From assembly GCA_004295085.1 (NCBI GenBank), contig SHNF01000017.1, positions 125,058 through 189,057 on the forward strand: a stretch of 64,000 nucleotides of DNA. The letters run 5' to 3'. Source of the DNA: Planctomycetota bacterium. Its GTDB lineage: Bacteria; Planctomycetota; UBA1135. The notes under the pieces were generated by a model that saw only the letters and a list, made by a program, of their open reading frames with translations, made no database searches and had not been told where the DNA came from. This document shows positions 47,803-56,839 of the stretch, one piece after another. Within the stretch, counting starts at the first letter, position 1. The number at the start of each line of letters is the position of its first letter. The position numbers and the translations under genes were made by a program.

Positions 47803-49200
47803 ATGGCCGTGGTGCGCCCGCGGACGCGTTGGCTGCTGCTCCTGACCGCCGCCGCGGGCTGCGCGGACGAGGCGGCGTCCGGCCCGGACCTGATCCTGGT
47901 GTCCGTGGACACGCTGCGGGCCGACCGCTTGTCCGCGTACGGCGCCGCGCGCGACTGCGACGGCGACCCGGCCGCGCCCTGGAGCGTGCGCGGGCTGGCG
48001 GCCAGGGGCGTGACCTACGAGTGGTGCTGGGCCGCCGCCGGACAGACGGTGCCCTCGCTGGGCAGCTTCTGGACCGGAAAGCCGCCGCTGGAGCATGGCG
48101 GCATCACCAACCTGCACCCGGTGCAGCTTCCGAGCCGGGCCGAGCGCCTGCAGGAGCAGGGCTACGTCGCGCACGCCCGCGTCGCCAACCGCTGCCTGAC
48201 GCCCGGCATCGGACTCAACCGCGGCTTCGACAGCTACGCCATCCGCTTCGGCCCCGACGAGGCGGGCATCCCTGCGGAGCTGGCCGGGGCCGCGTCCGCG
48301 ACTATCCGCAACGGCCAGTCCTTGCTGCTCTGGGCGCACTTCATGACGCCGCACCAGCCCTACAGCCCGCCGCCCCCCAACGACCGGCGCTACACCGAAC
48401 GCAGCGATCCTCAGGGCAGCAACGACGTCCTGGCGCAGCTGCACCGCAGCCCGGAGCTGGCCGACGCGGCCACGGTGGAGCACCTGCGCGGCCTCTACGA
48501 CGGTGAGGTGCGCAGCGCCTGCGGGTACGTGGAGGATCTGCTGGAACGGCTCGACGCCGAGTACCGCAAGGCCGGCCGCGGCGGGCTGCTGGACAACGCC
48601 GTCGTGGTGTTCTTCGCCGACCACGGCGAGGAGCTGGCCGACCACCACGCTTACTTCATGCACGCCAAGTCGCTCTACAGCGGCGTGATCCGCGTGCCGC
48701 TGATCATTGCCGGGCGCGGGTTCCCGTCCGGCAGGCGCGAGCCGCGGCCGCTGGGGCTGTGGGAGGTCCTGTCCGTAGTGCTGGACGGCGCGCAGCCGGA
48801 CGCCGGGCCGCACTGCGCCGCGTGGAAGGCGCGCTTCTACAGCGTGCGCGACGAGCGCTGGACCCTGGTCCACAACCCCTGCCACGATCGCAACGGCCCG
48901 CTGGAGCCGCCCGAGGACGTCCCCTTCTACTATGAGCCGGTGGCGCTGTACGACCGGCTCGCCGATCCGACCGAGCAGCACGACGTCGCGGCGCAGCATC
49001 CGCAGGAAACCCTGCGCCTGCTGGCGGCCTTGCGCGACTGGTATGGCGCCTTGCACGTGCTGCCCGTGGAGGACGCGGCCCTCGACGACGCGCCTTCCTT
49101 GCAGGAGCTGGGCTACGCCGACGTCGCCGGCGGCGAGGCGGACTGCCCGCCGTGGCCGCCGCAACGCTGGGAAGCGCCGTCCCCGGGCGCGCCGCGATGA
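47803..49200 (+). CDS. Sulfatase-fold lipoprotein without formylglycine site
   Basis: The protein (465 residues) has a signal peptide ending AAGC, probably lipidated. The alkaline phosphatase/sulfatase core carries SVDTLRADRLSAYG (first metal Asp) and FADHGEEL (metal Asp and His). At the nucleophile position, where sulfatases have C-x-P-x-R, it reads QTVPSLGS with Thr82. A Thr nucleophile is known in phosphoethanolamine and lipoteichoic-acid type transferases, so the product may transfer or hydrolyse a phosphate rather than a sulfate. It is followed by a polytopic membrane gene with ATGA overlap, suggesting a joint envelope role. Confidence 0.83.
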   Translation: MAVVRPRTRWLLLLTAAAGCADEAASGPDLILVSVDTLRADRLSAYGAARDCDGDPAAPWSVRGLAARGVTYEWCWAAAGQTVPSLGSFWTGKPPLEHGGITNLHPVQLPSRAERLQEQGYVAHARVANRCLTPGIGLNRGFDSYAIRFGPDEAGIPAELAGAASATIRNGQSLLLWAHFMTPHQPYSPPPPNDRRYTERSDPQGSNDVLAQLHRSPELADAATVEHLRGLYDGEVRSACGYVEDLLERLDAEYRKAGRGGLLDNAVVVFFADHGEELADHHAYFMHAKSLYSGVIRVPLIIAGRGFPSGRREPRPLGLWEVLSVVLDGAQPDAGPHCAAWKARFYSVRDERWTLVHNPCHDRNGPLEPPEDVPFYYEPVALYDRLADPTEQHDVAAQHPQETLRLLAALRDWYGALHVLPVEDAALDDAPSLQELGYADVAGGEADCPPWPPQRWEAPSPGAPR

Positions 49201-50921
49201 GCGCGGAGCGGAGCGCCCGCCTCGTTCCTTGGCTGGAGGGCGCGGCCCTGGCCGCCGCCGCCTTCCTGGTCCTGCTGTGCGGCGGAGAGGCGGTACGCGC
49301 CTCCTATCACGGCTTCCTGCACGCGGCGCTGGGCGAAGCCGTGCTGCGCGACGGCTTGGCGCCGGAGAACCCGTACCACGCCGGCGCGCCCTTGCGCTAT
49401 TACACCTTGTACCCGGCCCTGGGCGTGCTGCTCGGGCGCGCCGGGATCGGCCCGCTGTGGGCTTTCGCGGCCGGCAACGTCCTGGCCGCGCTGCTGTTCG
49501 CGCCGGCGCTGGACGCGCTGGGACGCGCCTTCGGCCTGTCGTTCCGCGCCCGCCGCGGCGCGTTCCTGGCGGCGGTGCTCGGCTTCAATGCCCTGGGCTG
49601 GCTCGGCTTCCTCCTGCCGCACGACAGCGTCATGGGCCTGCGCCCGGTGTTCGCGTTGCGTCCCATGACCTTCGCCGCCACAGCCTTCGGCTGGGACCCG
49701 CGCCTGCAGGCCTTCCTGCCCAAGTTCCTCAACGTGTCCTCGTTCGCGCTGGCCCTGCCCTTCGCATTCTGGGCCATGGCGGAGGCGGCGGCGGTGGGCG
49801 GCGCGCGGGCCGGCGGCCCGCCGCCGCGGCCGTGGCGCGCGGCCGTGCACGCCGCCGCCGCCCTGGCACTCAATCCGCTGGTCGGCGCTTTCGCCGGCGT
49901 CTTGATGGCGGCCTGGGCTGCGCCGGCGCTGCGCGCCCCCGGGCGCGCGCGCTGGACCTGGCCGCTGGCGGGCGCGCTCGCGGTCGGGCTGGCGCTGCCG
50001 TTCCTGCTGCCGGCCCTGGCGCCGGCGACCCACGGCGAGTCCCTGATCGAGCCGGCGTTCCGGGGTACGCCGGTGACCAATCTGGTGGGGCCGCTGGCGC
50101 TCGTGCTCATCCCCGGAGTCGTCGGCGCCGCCGCGCTGCGCGCGCCGGCGCGGTGGCGCTGGACGCTGGGGGCGCTGTGCGCGGCGGCAGTGGTGCTGCT
50201 GGGCGAGATGCCGTGGGGGAACGAGTACAAGATGGCGCGCCTCGGCGGCGTCCTGTGGGCGCTGCCCGCCGGCGTCTGGGCGGCCGGCCAGTGGGAGCGG
50301 CGCGGCGCGCGGCGCTGGCTGGCCGTGGCCTTGCTGGCGCTGAGCCTGCCGACGAGCGTGGCCGTTCCCTACGCCTACGTGGCCTGGGGACGCCAGGGCG
50401 AGGCCCTGCCGCTGCGCAGCGCCGCCGGAGCCCTGGAGGTGCACCCGCACGGTCCGCTGCGCGACATGCCGCAGGGCTGGCTGGCCGTGGAGGCCGCCGC
50501 CGACCCGGCCGCGGTGCTGCTGCTGAATCCGTTCCGCAGGGAAGCCAGCGCCGAACGCGACACCATCCAGGGCGAGCCGCTGGCGCCGCTGCTGCACCAC
50601 TCTTTGTTCGTGGATTATCCCCAGATCCACAACGACGGCATGCCGGATCTGCGCGCGCGCCTGGCGCTGGCGCAGGAGTTCTATGCGCGCCCCGGCGCCG
50701 CCGCGGGGTCCGATCCCGCGGCGGCCTTGCAGCGCCTGCGCGACCGCCTGCCGCAGCGTCCGTTCCTGGCGCTGGCCGCGGACGCGCCGCCGGCGGCCGG
50801 CGCGGCCCTGCTGGCCGCAGGCGCGCAGCGCCTGTGGAGCGAAGGCGGGCTCAGTCTGTGGTTATTGCCGCCGGCGCGGCCTGCGACGGAGCCAGGCCCG
50901 GGACCCGCGCCCGGTAGGTGA
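49197..50921 (+). CDS. Polytopic membrane protein, GT-C-like
   Basis: The product (574 residues) shows about ten hydrophobic segments and a C-terminal soluble domain of about 180 residues. An early extracytoplasmic loop contains NPYHAGAPLRYYTLYP, resembling the acidic/aromatic loops of GT-C glycosyltransferases, but a metal DxD motif is not clear. It is coupled by ATGA to the sulfatase-fold gene, so it may build or modify a surface polymer. The last 71 bases overlap comM on the opposite strand. Function unassigned. Confidence 0.75.
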   Translation: MSAERSARLVPWLEGAALAAAAFLVLLCGGEAVRASYHGFLHAALGEAVLRDGLAPENPYHAGAPLRYYTLYPALGVLLGRAGIGPLWAFAAGNVLAALLFAPALDALGRAFGLSFRARRGAFLAAVLGFNALGWLGFLLPHDSVMGLRPVFALRPMTFAATAFGWDPRLQAFLPKFLNVSSFALALPFAFWAMAEAAAVGGARAGGPPPRPWRAAVHAAAALALNPLVGAFAGVLMAAWAAPALRAPGRARWTWPLAGALAVGLALPFLLPALAPATHGESLIEPAFRGTPVTNLVGPLALVLIPGVVGAAALRAPARWRWTLGALCAAAVVLLGEMPWGNEYKMARLGGVLWALPAGVWAAGQWERRGARRWLAVALLALSLPTSVAVPYAYVAWGRQGEALPLRSAAGALEVHPHGPLRDMPQGWLAVEAAADPAAVLLLNPFRREASAERDTIQGEPLAPLLHHSLFVDYPQIHNDGMPDLRARLALAQEFYARPGAAAGSDPAAALQRLRDRLPQRPFLALAADAPPAAGAALLAAGAQRLWSEGGLSLWLLPPARPATEPGPGPAPGR

Positions 50922-52431
50922 TCGCTTCGCGCACGTGCTCGCCGCCCACGCGCTCGCAACCGAGCAGGTCCGCGATCGTGCGCGCCACGCGCAGGCAGCG
51001 CACGCAGCCGCGCCCGCTGAAGCCGAAGCGTTCGGCCGCGGACTGGAGCAGCGCGTCGGCCTGTGGCGCCATGCCTTCCGCGCGCAGGTCCTGCAAGGAC
51101 GCCTGGCTGGCCAGGGGCGGCCGCCCGCGGGCGCCGCGGCGGCGCTGCAGCGCGGCTGCGCGCTCGAGCCAGGCGCGCGCCTCTTCATCGCTCGGCGGTG
51201 TGGGCGGGCCTTGCAGGCGCCAGGGCTCGACCGGACCCACTTCGACGAACAGGTCGAAGCGGTCGAGCAGCGGGCCGCTGGTGCGGGCGCGGTAGCGCTG
51301 CTTCTGGGCCAGCGTGCAGGCGCACGGCATCTTCGGGTGCCCGGTGTAGCCGCAGGGGCACAGGTTCATGGCCGCCACAAGCAGGACATCGGCGGGAAAG
51401 ACCGCCTGCTCGAGCACGCGCTGCAGGCGCACCTCCTTCTCCTCCAGCGGCTGGCGCAAGCCTTCCAGGACGGGGCGCGCGAATTCCGGCAGCTCGTCCA
51501 GGAACAGCACGCCGCCGTGGGCGCGCGACAGCTCGCCCGGCCGCAGCGGGTGGCCGCCGCCGAGCATCCCTTGCGGCGAGATGCTGGTGTGCGGCGCGCG
51601 CAGCGGCGGCCGCTCCGCCAGCGCGCGCACGCGCCCGCGCGCGGCCTCGATGAGCGCCAGCTCCAGCGCCCGCTCCGGCGGCAGCGGCGGCAGCAGGTTC
51701 ACCAGACGCCGGGCCAGCAGGCTCTTTCCGGTTCCGGGAGGCCCCTGCAGCAGCAGCGCGTGGCGGCCGGCGGCGGCGATGATGGCCGCGCGCCGCGCCA
51801 CGTCCTGGCCGCGCACGTCGTCCAGGCGCTCGGCCGGCGGTGCCGCCGCGGCCTGGGACGTCACGGGCTGCGCCGTCGCGGCGGCCGCCGGATCGCGCAG
51901 CAGCGCGGCCACGCCGCCGAGGTCGCCCACGCCGTACACAGGCACTCCCGGAGCCAGTGCCCCTTCCGGCGCCGCTTCCGGCGCGGTGACCACGCCGGCC
52001 AGGTGTCCGCGCGCCGCCATCGCGGCCAGCAAGGTGCCCCGCGCCGGAGGTCCCAGCCGGCCTTCCAGGTCGAGCTCGGCCAGGAACAGCAGCGGCTGGC
52101 GCGGCGGAGGCAGGAGCCGCTGCGCCGCGAGCACCGCCACCGCCAGCGCCAGATCCAGCGGCAGGCCGCTCTTGGGCAGCTGCGCGGGCACGAGGTTGAA
52201 CAGCACCTTGCCCTTGGGGAAGGAAAAACCGTGCCGGCGCAGGGCCGGAGGCAGGCGCTCGCGCGCCTCCAGGGCCACGGCATCGGGCATGCCGACGACC
52301 TGGACCCGCGAGAGTCCGCGCCCGAGCAGCGCCTCCACGCGCACGAGGCGCGCCTTGCCGCCGTAAAGGGTGGCGCCGTAGATGCCGGTTTCCACCTCCG
52401 GATGACGGACCAGCCGCGCATGGTTACGCAT
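50851..52431 (-). CDS. comM: ComM/YifB magnesium-chelatase-like AAA+ ATPase
   Basis: ComM (526 residues) is a hexameric helicase that promotes branch migration in natural transformation. Its N-terminal Lon-like domain contains VQVVGMPDAV and VLFNLVPAQLPKSG. The AAA+ core has Walker A GPPGTGKS near residue 229, Walker B VLFLDELPEF and AMNLCPCG with cysteines of the zinc motif. The C-terminal Mg-chelatase domain ends with GRGCVRCLRVARTIADL. The ATG overlaps the comEC stop (TGATG), so the two competence genes are coupled. TTG 52434 is an alternative. Its 3' end overlaps the membrane gene by 71 bases. Confidence 0.93.
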   Translation of the reverse strand: MRNHARLVRHPEVETGIYGATLYGGKARLVRVEALLGRGLSRVQVVGMPDAVALEARERLPPALRRHGFSFPKGKVLFNLVPAQLPKSGLPLDLALAVAVLAAQRLLPPPRQPLLFLAELDLEGRLGPPARGTLLAAMAARGHLAGVVTAPEAAPEGALAPGVPVYGVGDLGGVAALLRDPAAAATAQPVTSQAAAAPPAERLDDVRGQDVARRAAIIAAAGRHALLLQGPPGTGKSLLARRLVNLLPPLPPERALELALIEAARGRVRALAERPPLRAPHTSISPQGMLGGGHPLRPGELSRAHGGVLFLDELPEFARPVLEGLRQPLEEKEVRLQRVLEQAVFPADVLLVAAMNLCPCGYTGHPKMPCACTLAQKQRYRARTSGPLLDRFDLFVEVGPVEPWRLQGPPTPPSDEEARAWLERAAALQRRRGARGRPPLASQASLQDLRAEGMAPQADALLQSAAERFGFSGRGCVRCLRVARTIADLLGCERVGGEHVREAITYRARVPGLAPSQAAPAAITTD

Positions 52432-54497
52432 CAAGGCAGGGCCAGCGGTCCTTCCAGGGTGGTGCGCAGCGCGATCCCGCGGCGCGCGGCCACCGCGGCC
52501 GCGGGCAGCGGCCAGTCATTGCGGCCGCACGCAGCCCAGACCATGCGCGGCCGCAGGTGGTCCAGCAGCTCCGGCAGTCCATCGGTGGTGAGCCCGTGGT
52601 GGGGGAGCAGCAGGACGTCCAGCGGTCCCGGTTCCAGCACCGCCGTGAGCTGGCGCAGAGCGTGGCCGTACTGATCGCCGAGCAGCACGGCGCGGAACCG
52701 CGGGCCGCGCAGCTCCAGCACCATGCCGCTGCCGTTGCGGTCGGCATCGAGCGCGGGGCGGACGCCGACCAGGCGCGCCGCCAGCGGCCGCAGCTCCGGC
52801 AGGTCCAGGGTCTGCCCGGGGCCAGCCGCGAGCCGGCGCAAGCCGTGCCGCTCCTCGAGCAGCTGCAGGGCGTTGGTGTGATCGCTGTCCGGGTGGCTGG
52901 TGGCTCCCTGCGCCGGAAGAGGCCAGTGGCGGCGCGCCAGCTCCGGCAGGAGCACGGCGTCGAGCAGCCGGCGCGGGCGCAGGTCGGCGCTGCCGAGGTC
53001 GAAGGCGAAGGATTCCCGGTCTCCGGCGATGACTGCGGCCAGCCCGTGGCCCACCGGCAGCACGACCAGCCCCGGGCGGCGAGGCGCGGGCAGCACCAGC
53101 AGCGCCAGCGCCAGGACCGCGCCGGTGGCGCGGGCCGCGGGCGCGCGCGGCCACGTCCCCGTGAGCGTCATGAGCACGGCGGCAGCCGCGGCGGCGACCG
53201 CCGCGGTCGGCACTTGCGGCATGGCCCAGGGACTTCCGGGCAGGCGCTCGGCGACGCCGAGCACGGCGCCTTCCGCGGCGCGCACCGCGTGCAGCACGGG
53301 ATTGCACACGCCGCCAAGAGGCGTGCAGGCAAGCGCATACAGTGCCAGGCGCAGCGGGAACAAGGGAGCGAGCAGCGGCGTCAGCAGCACCGTCCAGGGC
53401 TCCACGGTCCCCTGCAGCGCGTGCATCCACGGCGCGGTGGCCGCGAACGCGGCCAGCGACGGCTGCAGCACGCGCCGCAGCCAGGCGCTCGTGCGCGCCG
53501 CAGGCGCGGCGATCAGGCCGGCGGTGGCCGCATACGACAGCAGCAGCCCGATGTCGGCGGGCCGCGGCGGGACCAGCGCGACCTCGACCCACAAGGCGGC
53601 GGCCCACAGCGTCCAGGCGGACACGCGGCGCCCGCGCGCGGCCATGCCATCGCGCAACAGCACCGCGCTGAGCGCGCGCATGACCGGAGCCTCGCCGCCG
53701 GAGAGCAGTGCCGCAAGCAGCAGCGCCGGCCAGCGCAGCGCGGCCAGCCGCCGCGGCAGCAGCCGGCGCAGCAGCACGTCGTACAGCCACAAGTGCATTC
53801 CCGACACCGCCAGGATGTGCAGCAGACCCAGGCGCCGGTACGCCTCCGCCAGCTCCTCCTGATCGCTCAGCGGGTCGCCCAGGACCAGGGAGCAGGCCAG
53901 TGCGGACTCACCCGCCGGCAGCCGCGCCTGCAGGTGCAGGCGCAGGGCGTGCCGCCAGCGCGTCACCACGCTCACCGGCGTGGCGCCGCCGGAGCGCGCC
54001 AGCCAGCAGGCCCGCTCCAGGCGCGTTCCCGCCGGCGTCGCCACCAGCACGCCGGCGACGCGCAGGGTGGCGCCCAGCGCCGGTACTGCATCCGATTGCG
54101 GGCTGGTGAACGCCAGCCGCCGCTCTTCCCGATCCAGCGCCCGCCCATCCGGGCTGCACAGCGTGTCGAGCCAGCCGCGGATGCCGCCCTCGGGCAGCGG
54201 CTGCCAAGCGAGGCAGCGGCCGTCCAGCACCACCGGCCGGGTGGCGAACACGACCGCCGGCGGGCGCTGCGGCGCGCGCGCCAGTCCCAGCAGCAGTGCC
54301 GCGCACACGATCCAGCCGCGAGCCGGTGCCAGCGCCACCGCGACCGCCACCAGCAGTGCCGCCACCGCCGTGGCGTCCCCGAGCGCCGGGTCCAGCCCGC
54401 GGCGCACCGCGGGCACCCCGCAGCCCAGCAGGAAGGCCACGGCGGCCAGCACCGTGGTGGGCAGGCGGGGAGCGGGACGCGGCGGTCTCCACAGCAA
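52431..54497 (-). CDS. comEC: ComEC/Rec2 competence DNA channel
   Basis: ComEC (688 residues) forms the inner-membrane channel for single-stranded DNA uptake. After several N-terminal membrane segments, an OB-like domain (around LDGRCLAWQPLPEGG) is followed by the competence core with LHILAVSGMHLWLY and GEAPVMRALSAVLL. The C-terminal metallo-beta-lactamase-like nuclease domain carries SHPDSDHTNAL and LLPHHG. It begins with TTG and has no clear Shine-Dalgarno sequence or -10. With comM, the prepilin peptidase and the secretin it suggests competence, though pilus genes are outside the window. Confidence 0.92.
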   Translation of the reverse strand: MLWRPPRPAPRLPTTVLAAVAFLLGCGVPAVRRGLDPALGDATAVAALLVAVAVALAPARGWIVCAALLLGLARAPQRPPAVVFATRPVVLDGRCLAWQPLPEGGIRGWLDTLCSPDGRALDREERRLAFTSPQSDAVPALGATLRVAGVLVATPAGTRLERACWLARSGGATPVSVVTRWRHALRLHLQARLPAGESALACSLVLGDPLSDQEELAEAYRRLGLLHILAVSGMHLWLYDVLLRRLLPRRLAALRWPALLLAALLSGGEAPVMRALSAVLLRDGMAARGRRVSAWTLWAAALWVEVALVPPRPADIGLLLSYAATAGLIAAPAARTSAWLRRVLQPSLAAFAATAPWMHALQGTVEPWTVLLTPLLAPLFPLRLALYALACTPLGGVCNPVLHAVRAAEGAVLGVAERLPGSPWAMPQVPTAAVAAAAAAVLMTLTGTWPRAPAARATGAVLALALLVLPAPRRPGLVVLPVGHGLAAVIAGDRESFAFDLGSADLRPRRLLDAVLLPELARRHWPLPAQGATSHPDSDHTNALQLLEERHGLRRLAAGPGQTLDLPELRPLAARLVGVRPALDADRNGSGMVLELRGPRFRAVLLGDQYGHALRQLTAVLEPGPLDVLLLPHHGLTTDGLPELLDHLRPRMVWAACGRNDWPLPAAAVAARRGIALRTTLEGPLALP

Positions 54498-54528
54498 TGA
54501 AGAACGGAGAGCCGGCGAAAGGTGACGT

Positions 54529-54534
54529 TAAGAT
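54529..54534 (+). promoter_or_regulatory. -10 element, leaderless coaD
   Basis: TAAGAT ends seven bases before the GTG at 54542. It lies in the 44-bp gap to the divergent comEC gene. No Shine-Dalgarno sequence is present. Confidence 0.55.
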
Positions 54535-54541
54535 CCGGCGC

Positions 54542-55033
54542 GTGTCCCAGACGCCGCGCGCGCTCTACCCCGGAACGTTCGATCCCATCACCCTGGGCCA
54601 CCTGGATCTGATCCGCCGCGGCGTCGACCTGTTCGGCTCCTTGTGCGTGGCCGTGGCCCGCAACGACAGCAAGACCCCGCTGTTCAGCGTGGAGGAGCGC
54701 CTGGACATGATCCGCGCGGAGACGCGCGAGCTGCCCGGCGTCAGCGTGGAGAGCTTCGGCGGCCTGGTGGTCGAATACTGCCGCCTGCGCGGCATCCCGA
54801 CCATCCTGCGCGGGGTGCGCACCGCCAGCGACTTCGAGTACGAGTTCCGCATGGCGCTCACCAACCGCGTGCTCAACGAGGGCGTCGAGACCGTGTTCGT
54901 GATGCCGAACGAGAGCTACGCTTACCTCAGCAGCAGCCTCATCAAGGAGGTGTACTCCAGCGGCGGCGACCTCACCCGTTTCCTCACCCCCTCCGTCCAC
55001 GAGCGCCTGCTGCGCCGCCTGCGCCGTCCATGA
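54542..55033 (+). CDS. coaD: Phosphopantetheine adenylyltransferase
   Basis: CoaD (163 residues) joins ATP and 4'-phosphopantetheine to dephospho-CoA. The nucleotidyl transferase motif TLGH (x-x-G-H) follows ALYPGTFDPI. Other marks are the motif ILRGVRTASDFEYE and YLSSSLIKE. Size is typical. The GTG start is supported by a TAAGAT element seven bases upstream; a longer open frame exists upstream but lies under the comEC gene. It overlaps the RidA gene by ATGA. coaX for the first CoA step is at 20.2 kb. Confidence 0.95.
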   Translation: MSQTPRALYPGTFDPITLGHLDLIRRGVDLFGSLCVAVARNDSKTPLFSVEERLDMIRAETRELPGVSVESFGGLVVEYCRLRGIPTILRGVRTASDFEYEFRMALTNRVLNEGVETVFVMPNESYAYLSSSLIKEVYSSGGDLTRFLTPSVHERLLRRLRRP

Positions 55034-55473
55034 AGCCGGCGCTCCTCTTCCTGCGGTTCCTCCTCCCATTCCTCCCCGCCTGCACTGACGCCGTGCTCCA
55101 CCCCGTCACCACACCCAACGCCCCCGCCGCCATCGGTCCGTACAGCCAGGGCATCGTCGCCGACGGCTTCCTCTACACCAGCGGGCAGATCGCGCTGCGG
55201 CCGGACGGCACGCTCGATCCCGGGGACACGCGCGCGCAGACGCGCCAGGTGCTGGCCAACCTGGACGCGGTGCTGCAGGCCGCGGGATGCGGCCGCACGG
55301 ACGTGGTGAAGGCCAGCGTGTTCCTGGCCGACCTCGCCGACTTCGCCGCCATGAACGAGGTCTACGGCGAGTTCTTCGGCGCGCACAAGCCGGCGCGCAG
55401 CACCATCCAGGCGGCGCGCCTGCCCAGGGACGCGCGCGTCGAGATCGACTTCATCGCGCGCCTGCCGCATTAA
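55030..55473 (+). CDS. RidA (YjgF/Uk114) family protein with lipoprotein signal
   Basis: RidA proteins hydrolyse reactive enamines and imines formed by PLP enzymes. The product (147 residues) has the family core (APAAIGPYSQGIVADG, YTSGQIAL, VVKASVFLAD and the catalytic-Arg region PARSTIQAARLPRDARVEID). Unusually, about 20 residues of hydrophobic leader ending LPAC precede it, a perfect lipobox. If used, this RidA is tethered outside the cytoplasm rather than cytosolic. The ATG overlaps coaD (ATGA). The stop TAA shares the palindrome TTAA with the converging remnant. Confidence 0.87.
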   Translation: MKPALLFLRFLLPFLPACTDAVLHPVTTPNAPAAIGPYSQGIVADGFLYTSGQIALRPDGTLDPGDTRAQTRQVLANLDAVLQAAGCGRTDVVKASVFLADLADFAAMNEVYGEFFGAHKPARSTIQAARLPRDARVEIDFIARLPH

Positions 55474-55922
55474 GGCAGGATCGCCAGGCCCGCGGCCGCG
55501 GAGCTGCAGCGCGCCACGCCAGCCTGGAAGCTGACCGCGGCAAACCACAGCTTGCCGCCAGTCCAGCGCGCGAGAGCTCCGGGACGCGCCTCCCACGTGG
55601 CGCGTGCGGCGGCGGACCGGTCGAGCTGCCTGCGCATGCCGGCAGCCCCCGGCGGAGTCGTGCCCTGGATGGACCGGCGGAACACGGGAACCGCGCCGAG
55701 TGGAACCACGAGGCCGCCCATCGTGCCGGGACCCGTCCCCGCCGCTGAGGCCAGGATCGCGTGGGAGCACAGCGCTTCCGCGCCGGGAAACTGCAGCTCA
55801 AACTGCACCAGTCCGCCGGCGGCTGCGGGGAGCGACGAACGCGAGAGGCGCAGGAACGGCCGGAAGCTGTAGATCGTGACCATTCCGGTGTCGGCGTGGC
55901 CGCCGGCGGAACCCGATGCGCG
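55470..55922 (-). pseudogene. Remnant of an exported FG-GAP repeat protein C-terminus
   Basis: The minus-strand frame encodes about 150 residues that start mid-motif with GSAGGHADTGMVTIYSF, like an FG-GAP/VCBS repeat. A beta-rich tail (GGLVQFELQFPG, then TGGKLWFAAVSFQAG near the end) resembles the C-terminal domain that closes FG-GAP proteins in some bacteria. The upstream part of such a protein is absent, and no signal peptide precedes. An ATG at 55883 could still express 137 residues. I consider it a truncated remnant; a short functional gene is not excluded. Confidence 0.4.
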
Positions 55923-56005
55923 AGAGCGCCCGCGGAAGCAAGACAGACCGTCCGAGTACCTCGCCGTCTGAGGCACTTTTCTTACCAAGGTCCCGGGGGC
56001 TCGCC

Positions 56006-56839
56006 TCAGGTCGGCTGCCGCAGGCCCTCGCCGACCAGCTGCAGGGCCAGCAAGGTCAGGGCCAGCGCGAACGAGGGCGCCGCGATCAGCCACCAGCAGG
56101 CGACCAGGGGGTTGAGAGCCGCAATCCCTTCCGAGGCGAGCAGGCCCCAGGAGACCGCCGGAGGCTCGACGCCCAGGCCCAGGAACGAGAGGAAGGCCTC
56201 CATCAGGATCACGCGCGGCACCGTGAGCGTCAGCAGCGCCAGCACGGAGGGCCACAGGTGCGGGAGCACGTGGCGGCGCAGGATCCACGGCGTGCCGGCG
56301 CCCTGGGCGCGCGCCGCCTGCACGAACGGAGCCTGGCGCAGGCGCAGGGTCTCGGCGCGCGTCACGCGCGCGGTCGGGAGCCAGAACAGGAGACCCACGG
56401 CCGTGAAGAACAGGTGCGTGCGCGACAAGCCGGCGGCGGCCAGCTCGTCGCGGTACGCCTGGGCGACGGACAGGAGGAAGAGGACCATCACCACCAGCGG
56501 CAGCGACTCGAAGAAGTCGGCGGTGCGCATCATCACGCGGTCCAGGCGGCCGCCGCGCAGGCCGGCCAGCGCGCCGTAAGGGATGCCGACGGCCAGCGCG
56601 ATCGCGGTGCCGAGCAGTCCGGCCAGCAGCGACACGCGCGCGCCGTGGAGGGTGCGCGACAGGATGTCGCGTCCCTTCAGGTCGGTTCCGAGCACCGGAT
56701 CGTGGACCCAGGACGGCGGCTCCAGACTGCGCTCGAAACGCACCTCGGTCGGGTCGGGGAGCGGCAGGAGCGGGGCGAGCAGCGCCGCTGCTGCCAGCAG
56801 GGCGAGGACGGCCAGGCCGAAGCGGGCGCCGCGGCTCAC
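56006..56839 (-). CDS. Peptide/nickel-type ABC permease (DppC/OppC-like)
   Basis: This inner-membrane permease (277 residues) has one N-terminal membrane segment, a periplasmic loop with LGTDLKGRDILSRTLHGARV, and the membrane domain with the EAA-type loop (FVQAARAQGAGTPWILRRH) that contacts the ATPases. It is the C-type subunit of the dipeptide/oligopeptide/nickel family. The GTG start overlaps the upstream permease stop (GTGA). It closes the minus-strand operon. Confidence 0.92.
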   Translation of the reverse strand: MSRGARFGLAVLALLAAAALLAPLLPLPDPTEVRFERSLEPPSWVHDPVLGTDLKGRDILSRTLHGARVSLLAGLLGTAIALAVGIPYGALAGLRGGRLDRVMMRTADFFESLPLVVMVLFLLSVAQAYRDELAAAGLSRTHLFFTAVGLLFWLPTARVTRAETLRLRQAPFVQAARAQGAGTPWILRRHVLPHLWPSVLALLTLTVPRVILMEAFLSFLGLGVEPPAVSWGLLASEGIAALNPLVACWWLIAAPSFALALTLLALQLVGEGLRQPT

